From: Branchinecta lynchi
Taxonomy: Eukaryota > Arthropoda > Branchiopoda > Anostraca > Branchinectidae
Direction: 5' to 3'
Length of the DNA: 64,000 bases
Assembly: GCA_023053575.1 (NCBI GenBank)
Contig: JAKZAP010000016.1
Location: forward strand, 19,300,030-19,364,029
This document shows, piece after piece, positions 57,791-64,000 of this stretch. Within the stretch, counting starts at the first letter, position 1; the number at the start of each line of letters is the position of its first letter. The position numbers were made by a program, and so were the translations under genes. A model generated the notes under the pieces. It made no database searches, was not told the origin of the DNA, and saw only the letters and a program-made list of their open reading frames with translations.

Positions 57791-58500
57791 AAAACCGGTT
57801 ATGTTAATTGTTTCCCTGTTTTCGCTATAAGTCAACGGGTTTCGGAAAAGGCTTGAAACAGCAAAAACCCTGGGTTACTTGTCGAAAGCACAGCCTAGTT
57901 TTAAAGTATTCAAATATTTTAAAATACTGTAGGTTGAAGAGTAAATAGTGCCAGGGGTCCTATTTACTATTAAAAAAAGAATAGAAAAGGGACCAATCGG
58001 GACTAAAAGGGACTAATACTTGGTTCTTTTTACAAAAAATCGACATTCCCTTCTTCAAACAACAAAGGTTTTATCTAGTATTTTTTAGTTAATTGCCTCG
58101 CTGTTGTTTTCAAATTTATTGTTGCTGTCAGTTGATCGTAATGTAGTTTTTTGTCGTCGATTTCATCGACTTTTTTAAAATTTAGTACATTTCGAGGGAA
58201 ACAAACAACGAGATGAACAATGACAATGAGATATTGCGATATATATTGATATAGTTCATATCTTGATCTGTTCAGTTGATCGTTATGTAGGGTTTTTTTT
58301 CGTCTGACTTTTTAAAATCTAGTGTGCTTCAACGGAAAAAACAACAACGAGATAAACCTCTCAGCAGGAGATAAATAAACCTCTGTCAGCAAAAGATAAA
58401 ATAATAAACCCCACCGAAAAAATACATAAAATTGAAAGAAGTGCTCGAGCAAGAGCTCTAAATGCTTGCGCATCAGTAACTCGATTCGTGGTATAAACTT
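57791..58500. other. Unassigned sequence
   Basis: A short internal duplication (CAGTTGATCGT...TTTTTAAAATCTAGT) lies at 58130-58200 and 58270-58330. No exon seen. Confidence 0.3.
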
Positions 58501-58780
58501 TAGTATTATATTTAGTGCGTGTATATATTTTCTTTAGTTTCTTTCCTTTTTCTTTATGTACTCCGCTTTTTCTCTTTTGTACGAGGGCAAAAATAAATAT
58601 ATGTATATATATTTCGATATATTAATTTAGTTGGCGAGGTTCCGCTGTGTAGCCGTATCCCGTAGGGATAACTGCTGATAGGAGGTATTATTTTTGTTTG
58701 TTTGTGTTAATTTCATGTTTTTCCCTTGACCTTCGGCTCTTAGTGCAAATAAACCTTATCTTGTATTATCTTATTGTGGA
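58500..58780 (+). mobile_element. Two retroposon 3' ends
   Basis: TGTACTCCGCTTTTTCTCTT, ACGAGGGCAAAAATAAATAT and (ATAT)n, then TTCGGCTCTTAGTGCAAATA then AACCTTATC at 58735-58760. Both look like ends of non-LTR elements. Confidence 0.45.
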
Positions 58781-59165
58781 TACAAAAAATTAACCGGGAA
58801 CTGTAGATGTCGGGTTGCATCCATTATTCATACACCTTGGCCTAAGTCAACTAGTTCCACTAGCCCACAAATGTCATCTGAGCTATTTCTCTTATGCGGT
58901 CTTATCTCGTAACCACTTCCTCGTTTAGAATTCCGCTGATTCTTTCGTTTCGAAATATTCAGAATCGAGCACGATCCGTGATGACAGTATGATTTTGAGT
59001 GAGCTGGTGCTTAGAAACAGTGTAGTTATAAAAAGGTTGAAAAAGATGGCCGGTCTTGTTCATTGACTGCTTCAGTTGAGTGGAAGCGATGGAATATTTT
59101 GAAACTAAAAAAAGTAATTTGTACAAAAGTAGTAGGCCTATAATATTCGCTAATTAGCGACATAC

Positions 59166-59297
59166 CTGTCGATGTCAAAGGGAATAGCTTCGTCCGGTTT
59201 CCGTAAGGATCGATCAAGCAGCCAAAGCCGGTCCTTCTTGATATTAACAGGGGCACGTAAAATGTTATTGGTCACACTATGAGTGAATCCGTAATAC
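59166..59297 (-). CDS. Unidentified internal exon on the minus strand
   Basis: On the minus strand, TTTAATTCTTTAAAG (acceptor) precedes and GTATGTC (donor) follows a 132-nt block that is open in only one frame. It starts with 1 nt and ends with 2 nt of split codons. The peptide YYGFTHSVTNNILRAPVNIK continues KDRLWLLDRSLRKPDEAIPF then DIDR, well-mixed sequence of globular type with no low complexity. I do not recognise the family and found no neighbouring exon. It could also be a relic of a transposed gene. Confidence 0.6.
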
Positions 59298-59625
59298 CTT
59301 TAAAGAATTAAAAATAGCTTTGGAATGAATAGAAATAAAGACACTTCAAGCACTATCAATCAACTCGTCAGGTCAATATTCCTTATCTGATGACATTAAA
59401 ATGTCTGAATAAAACAATCAAGTTCATAAATAAATTACATCAATAAACAAAAGACAGGTCAAAATTACATACTGTATCTCCTAGAAATTTTTTAAATAAA
59501 ACAATCAAGTTCATAAATAAACTACACCAGTAAACAAAAACAAGTCAAAATTGTATACCGTAGGTAGGAACAGTTAAACTGTTTAATAAAGTATGGTACA
59601 AAAGACTTTAGGTAATGCTCGGACT

Positions 59626-59997
59626 ACACTGTAAAACAAATCTTGCAGTATATGCTACTCGGATTAACCTTGTCTCTACTGAGATAATCGTTCCTCTAAT
59701 TCTGATTAATCTTACCCAGGCCCGTATCCAGGAATTTATTTCGAGGGGGGGGGGGTTGCCTTTCGGGGGGATTTTCGCCTGCGGGTCGCACACAAAAGTA
59801 CAAAAAAGACATAGATCAAAGAGAAAAGCCTATAAAAATGAGTACTTTTGTATGTTTCGGGGGGGGGGGGGGGGTCAACCCCCTACACCCCCCCCCCCTG
59901 GATACGGCCTTGATCTTAACTCAGTAGAGATAATACTAATCCAAGTAGCAAATACTGCAGTTAACTTTAATCCTTACTCGGATAAATTTTACAGTGT
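59626..59997. mobile_element. MITE, 'ACACTGTAAAA' family, copy 2, split by another MITE
   Basis: The arms ACACTGTAAAACAAATCTTG / TTTACAGTGT and TATGCTACTCGGATTAACC / inverse match the copy at 17463-17620. The hAT-like MITE sits in its loop. Confidence 0.8.
59717..59912. mobile_element. hAT-type MITE with 8-bp target duplication
   Basis: CAGGCCCGTATCCAGG at left, CCTGGATACGGCCTTG at right, bracketing G- and C-rich homopolymers. Flanks ATCTTACC and ATCTTAAC agree in 7 of 8 bases, the duplication size of hAT elements. Confidence 0.85.
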
Positions 59998-61293
59998 AGG
60001 GGTACCTAAAGGTGTGATTGGTCATAACAGTCGTTAATGAGTGGGACAAAGGTGTGATTGGTCAGACGCACCTGTTCAGAGAGCCTCCTTTGGACAACCC
60101 AGGTGCGCTGCCAGATTGGTTGTCATAAATTGCCTTTTTTGTGGTGGAATTTTGATACTCTTGTAGGCTTGTCTTGTTGGCTAACAAAAGTTGTGTTTTT
60201 TTTGGATTTACTTCTGTACCGTTCAGGGGCTCGAAACATAGGGAAAATAGTGGAGAAATTGTGACCTAGTTGTAGGGGTCACGGACTGGATTTCGGTCAG
60301 CAGCATCAGCTCCGTACGGAAATTTGTCGGTTTTTTTAAACTTTATGGTGGAAGTGCAGAAAATCCGGCAATGAAAACCAGATAATCTGTTCGCACCGTT
60401 AAAATGATCGTAAATATCCTTGCACAAGGAAAAATATAATATGAAGGGTGCTCACTCCCAAAATAGGTGTACAATAAGTTCCCGGTGCTCACTGGAGGAT
60501 GTAGGGTGGTCTTCACCTAGTGAGCACCGTCTCGACACAAGATAAAACAATCATTTATCAGCAATGAACAAGACCGTTGTCATCTTTTTTTTTTCAGTGT
60601 TAAATTCAAACTAAATGCTGAATGAACTCAGATGAAGGATTGTAATAGTAGTGTGGACACTGTAAACAGATCAATGAGCTTTGCAGTGTTCATTTGACAG
60701 TTCACGTGTTGCAAGCTCATGTGAGGCCAGAGGTGTATTGGCTTCTGGTAACCCGAAAGTGTGTCAACTAGCTAATCTACAGGATATTAACCGGGTTTAA
60801 AACACCTATCGACGTAAGACAAACGGCGTGATTGGCTTTCGTAGAAGAGCATATGAGGCATAGATGAACACTTGCGGGACACCAGTATATGAACAGATCA
60901 CCCCTGCAGAAACGATCCAGCTTCAAAGTACACCGGACTCGGATAGTTCGTTGTTGTACACCAGAATACGAAGCATTAGTCGGACGCTCGGATGATTTTT
61001 ATACGAGCCAAACTTTGCCTGTGACTATTGAAACAGACCTGTACTAGGACCTTGGGTGAACACGTGTATGTACACCTATATGTGAACAAACTACCCCTGC
61101 ATACGACACCCAGCTTTGAAGTACACTAGACGACAGTTCGTTATTCTACACCAGTAAAATCCGAAGCACTGGCCTCACGACCGGACGTTCGAGTGATTTA
61201 TAGTGCGAGCTTACCTTTCTCTGTAACTATTGAATCAGGCTTGTTGTGACCTGACGACGTTGACCTAATAGGCATTAAATTCCGGAACCGGAA
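59998..61293 (+). other. Region upstream of the 446-codon ORF
   Basis: 60870-61030 and 61070-61235 are diverged tandem copies (ACCCCTGCA, CCAGCTTC/TTGAAGTACAC, TTCGTT, GACGCTCGGATGATTT / GACGTTCGAGTGATTT, GTGACTATTGAA). No TATA box is clear. It may include the promoter and 5' UTR. Confidence 0.45.
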
Positions 61294-62634
61294 ATGCCTA
61301 TGTCATGGCTTCATTTGTTTTATTGGACTCTCCTTGCTTTTGCCACATTTTACCCCGTCATATTTTACCCCCTTTTCCGATACGTCATCGTACCGGTTCT
61401 AAGAAGGTCTTTTGGGCTGTTGGAAGATAAAGATTTCCTTATCCTCTGCAAATGGCCATGGTCGTATATTGGGGGAGCTGTATCCATTTTCCTTATCTCT
61501 TTCTTGGCCGGATTTTTTCCCGGGTTTCCTTTCCGGAGGAGCCCGAAACCGGAAGAAAATCTGGACAAACACGAGCTGGTAGAGCACGCTTCAACTGATT
61601 TCTTCAGCGGTTCGCAGGGCTTAATTTCGGCCTCCTCTAGTGTTCTAACACTTTCAGCTGCGAAGACGCGGCCGAAAGTGCCGGACCGGAAAACGGCCGG
61701 AAATTCGGTGGCTTCGAACCAGTCCATATGTGCTTATGATTTCGAAGAAGTCCACCCACAGCCGGATATCCAACTGCTCAACCGGACTCTTGGATTGGCT
61801 GGTCCGGGCGCCGGATACGAATTTTCGAACGTACCCGAGAGGTCAGATTCTAGTTCCAATGCCAGCACTACTCTCCTCTTAGCCCAGTCCAACCGGAACA
61901 GCCTGGGTGAAACGGTTGTACTGAGAACAAATCCGTTTACGTCGACATTCTCGAAAGCTCAGGAATCTGGACGGATGCGGCTGGATCTGCAAACCGGAAA
62001 GCCAGTTCTGGTTTCCGGAAACCGTGGTGAAAGTCGGAACAGCGATTCATCCCCACAGTACGCAACCGTAAGAAGGAACAGCAGTAAATCCGGTACGGAC
62101 TATCCGTCCTCGAATGAGCTCGGCCCGGAAAAGAGAAATTCGGCGGAATATAATGATCGCAAGAAACTTAAAAAAGTTCAGGCGCCGAAGGTCATGGAGA
62201 AGAAAGAACCTCGCTTGGTTACGCTGGAAGAAATCCGGCAGTTAGAAGACAATCCGGACAAATCGGGTGGCCCAGGCAGTGACGTCACCATGCGTAGAAG
62301 TGCATTCATCTCTCCCTACGCTTCATCCGGTGTGAATTCGCTTATCAGAAGCGTCCGGAATTCAGTCCGGAATTCAGTCCGGAAATCTACACAACGTTCG
62401 AGAGGAGTGGCTACGATCAATGCACCGGAATTCCAGTTCCTTTCCCTCTCCAGTGGAAGCTTGGACTTCCTTGAGACGGGGGATGGTGACCAACAAAGCT
62501 TGCGACAGGCAAAGTCTGATGTGGACTTAGCTAACGAGATGAAGCTTTTGAGTGAACTGAATTCCGCTCTGAGTGCTGAAGCGTCAAATTTGAAACAGAT
62601 GGAAAAAAAAAAACAGCAATCATTATGCGACTAG
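61294..62634 (+). CDS. Uncharacterised protein with two N-terminal hydrophobic segments
   Basis: 446 codons, uninterrupted, with richer third-position GC than the surroundings and balanced codon use. Residues about 5-36 (WLHLFYWTLLAFATFYPVIF onwards) and about 56-78 (SYIGGAVSIFLISFLAGFF) are hydrophobic, separated by a charged turn (RRSFGLLEDKDF). The remaining 360 residues are polar and probably disordered, with Ser/Asn-rich stretches, a basic repeat SVRNSVRNSVRKS near 353-366 and a Lys-rich C-terminus (KQMEKKKQQ). A membrane-anchored adaptor is possible. I recognise no family. The first ATG (61294) and the next in-frame ATG (61300) are both plausible starts. Confidence 0.75.
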   Translation: MPMSWLHLFYWTLLAFATFYPVIFYPLFRYVIVPVLRRSFGLLEDKDFLILCKWPWSYIGGAVSIFLISFLAGFFPGFPFRRSPKPEENLDKHELVEHASTDFFSGSQGLISASSSVLTLSAAKTRPKVPDRKTAGNSVASNQSICAYDFEEVHPQPDIQLLNRTLGLAGPGAGYEFSNVPERSDSSSNASTTLLLAQSNRNSLGETVVLRTNPFTSTFSKAQESGRMRLDLQTGKPVLVSGNRGESRNSDSSPQYATVRRNSSKSGTDYPSSNELGPEKRNSAEYNDRKKLKKVQAPKVMEKKEPRLVTLEEIRQLEDNPDKSGGPGSDVTMRRSAFISPYASSGVNSLIRSVRNSVRNSVRKSTQRSRGVATINAPEFQFLSLSSGSLDFLETGDGDQQSLRQAKSDVDLANEMKLLSELNSALSAEASNLKQMEKKKQQSLCD

Positions 62635-62636
62635 AA

Positions 62637-63010
62637 TTAGCATTGAGAGCCCGACTCCGTTTACCAAATTTTAAACGTGACCTTTACTACCTGAAAGACT
62701 TATAGCGTGCCGAGACACTTGTGGCCTCAAGTGACATTTTGAAACCGCGGATTTGAGAATAAGCATTGAGAGCCCGGCTCCGTTTACCAAATTCTAAACG
62801 TGACCTTTACCACCTGGAAGACTAATAGTGTGCCGAGACGCTTGTGGCCTGAAGTGGCTTTTTGAAACCGCGGATTTGAGAATAAGTATTGAGAGCTCGA
62901 CCCCGTTTACCAAATGCTAGAGATGACTTTTACTACCTGAAAGGCTGGTACCGTGCTGAGACACCTGTGGCCTGAAGTGGCATTTTGAAACCGCGGATTT
63001 GATTTCTGGA
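62637..63010 (+). repeat. Three tandem copies of a 123-bp sequence after the stop
   Basis: ATTGAGAGCCCG begins at 62642 and 62765, with ATTGAGAGCTCG at 62888. Each copy includes CCGTTTACCAAAT, ACCTGAAAGAC-like and TTTGAAACCGCGGATTTGA. It lies where the 3' UTR of the ORF would be. Confidence 0.92.
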
Positions 63011-63480
63011 GAGTGAACATCTCGAGATAATATTGGTTTATCGCGATTGGCTTGAAATCTCGGTTTTGGCCTGTAAACGTCGTGACATTTCCACCAGTTT
63101 TTTTTTTTTTTTTTAACTTATTTGCTTCGGATGTGTTTGGCAGTGATATCAACGTTTTTCGCGCCCAAAATTCACCATGACCATAATTTGCTGCGACCCA
63201 AGTCCAGAAGAAGGTAAATCCAGTTCATTTTTGACAAGGAATAGTTTTTGTAGTTACCATGGGGTGATAATACGGTTGCTTTGCAAAACCGACAGTTTCT
63301 GAATTTGTGCTTTTAAACGTCACCACAAAATAAATATATCCACAGATTTGACAAAAACCTAGGCTCTTGTGTTGCACCAGGTTCGATTTTTCTGTTTGTT
63401 TTTCTCTTCTACTTTGTTTTGTCTTCCTTCCTTTTTATGCTCTGTTTTGACTTGTTAGTGGAGTGTTCCTTGGAACAATC
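63011..63480 (+). promoter_or_regulatory. Possible poly(A) signal region
   Basis: AATAAA at about 63329 is the first good signal after the ORF, about 695 bp past the stop. A 19-T run lies at 63097-63115. Assignment to the ORF is a guess. Confidence 0.35.
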
Positions 63481-64000
63481 CACTATTGCGAGCGCTGTGG
63501 CAGCTTTCGGTTTTCGGTTTTCACCGTATTTTGTGGAGCTCATAACTCGTGAACCAGTGCAAGTATCAAGTTCAAACTTGGTACACTTGTGGGTATTGGG
63601 GTCTAGTTGTGCCTTTTGGGGGTCCCACCCCTCACCCCAACCCGGTTCAGGGGTAAATGGGCCCAGATTGCCCAGTGAATAAAGTTCATAACTTGACCAG
63701 AACTGGACATACGACGATGAAGTTCCTTCCCAAACCCCACCCCCACTTAGTTCAGGGCAATGGGGCCCAGATAGCCCATTCTTTAATGTTTTTAATTAGA
63801 CAATAACTGGAGATAAGGCGATGAAATTCCTTTGTGCTTTTGGATCATAGGGACCGGGGAGATTTGAACCACCCCCACCCTCCCCGTTCATGGGCAAGTG
63901 GGCCCAAATTTGCCCATGAAAAAAGTTTTTGACCCGTGACTGGAATCAAACTCTAAGCTCGTATACTTAAGGGAAAAGGTTTAATATGCATTTTGATGGA
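63481..64000. repeat. Diverged tandem repeat with GGGCCCAGATTGCCCA
   Basis: The phrase TTCAGGG...ATGGGGCCCAGAT.GCCCA recurs at about 63650, 63745 and 63890, with CATAACTTGACCAGAACTGG / ACAATAACTGGAGATAAGGC and CGATGAAGTTCCTT between. It resembles the GATGAAACTTGG arrays of families 1 and 3 in style. It runs off the window. Confidence 0.6.

Noticed and set aside
59608..60037. 140-codon ORF with Gly/Pro runs.
   Set aside because: It spans the hAT MITE homopolymers and the enclosing MITE.

Overview
The window is metazoan nuclear DNA, most likely from an invertebrate. It has spliced genes with canonical GT-AG introns, AATAAA signals, and very dense short inverted-repeat transposons, LINE remnants, a tRNA-derived SINE and satellite-like arrays. 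There is no operon structure, no bacterial gene and no CRISPR array. I cannot name the species.

The main gene is the Mediator tail subunit MED16 on the + strand. Eight exons are recognisable by homology (6809-6967, 11287-11465, 18253-18414, 21760-21967, 23017-23224, 33686-33825, 48070-48260, 50778-50970). All seven junctions agree in reading phase. Together they give 1440 nt, about 480 codons, covering the second part of the WD40-like domain and most of the helical region. The N-terminal exons must lie upstream of the window. I could not find the C-terminal exon(s). The gene runs over at least 44 kb because its introns are filled with repeats: a nearly intact LINE in intron 6968-11286, and a large nest of hairpin-ended elements in introns 11466-18252 and 23225-33685.

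Downstream there are two other gene candidates. A single well-delimited minus-strand exon (59166-59297) belongs to a gene I do not recognise. A plus-strand 446-codon ORF (61294-62634) would encode an uncharacterised protein with two N-terminal hydrophobic segments and a long Ser/Asn/Arg-rich tail, followed by a 123-bp triplicated sequence.

The most interesting material is the repeat landscape. Three families of 1-4 kb elements carry internal tandem arrays (about 420 bp, about 0.8-0.9 kb with a 147-bp sub-repeat, and about 140 bp). Their edges are defined by hairpins or short palindromes. They sit in A/T runs with no clear target-site duplication, and two of the families share the same terminal bases. 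This looks like non-autonomous Helentron/Helitron-like elements, and one copy is nested cleanly inside another. At least eight short inverted-repeat (MITE-like) families are also present. One of them has a paralogous empty site in the same window, and one abuts a MED16 splice acceptor.
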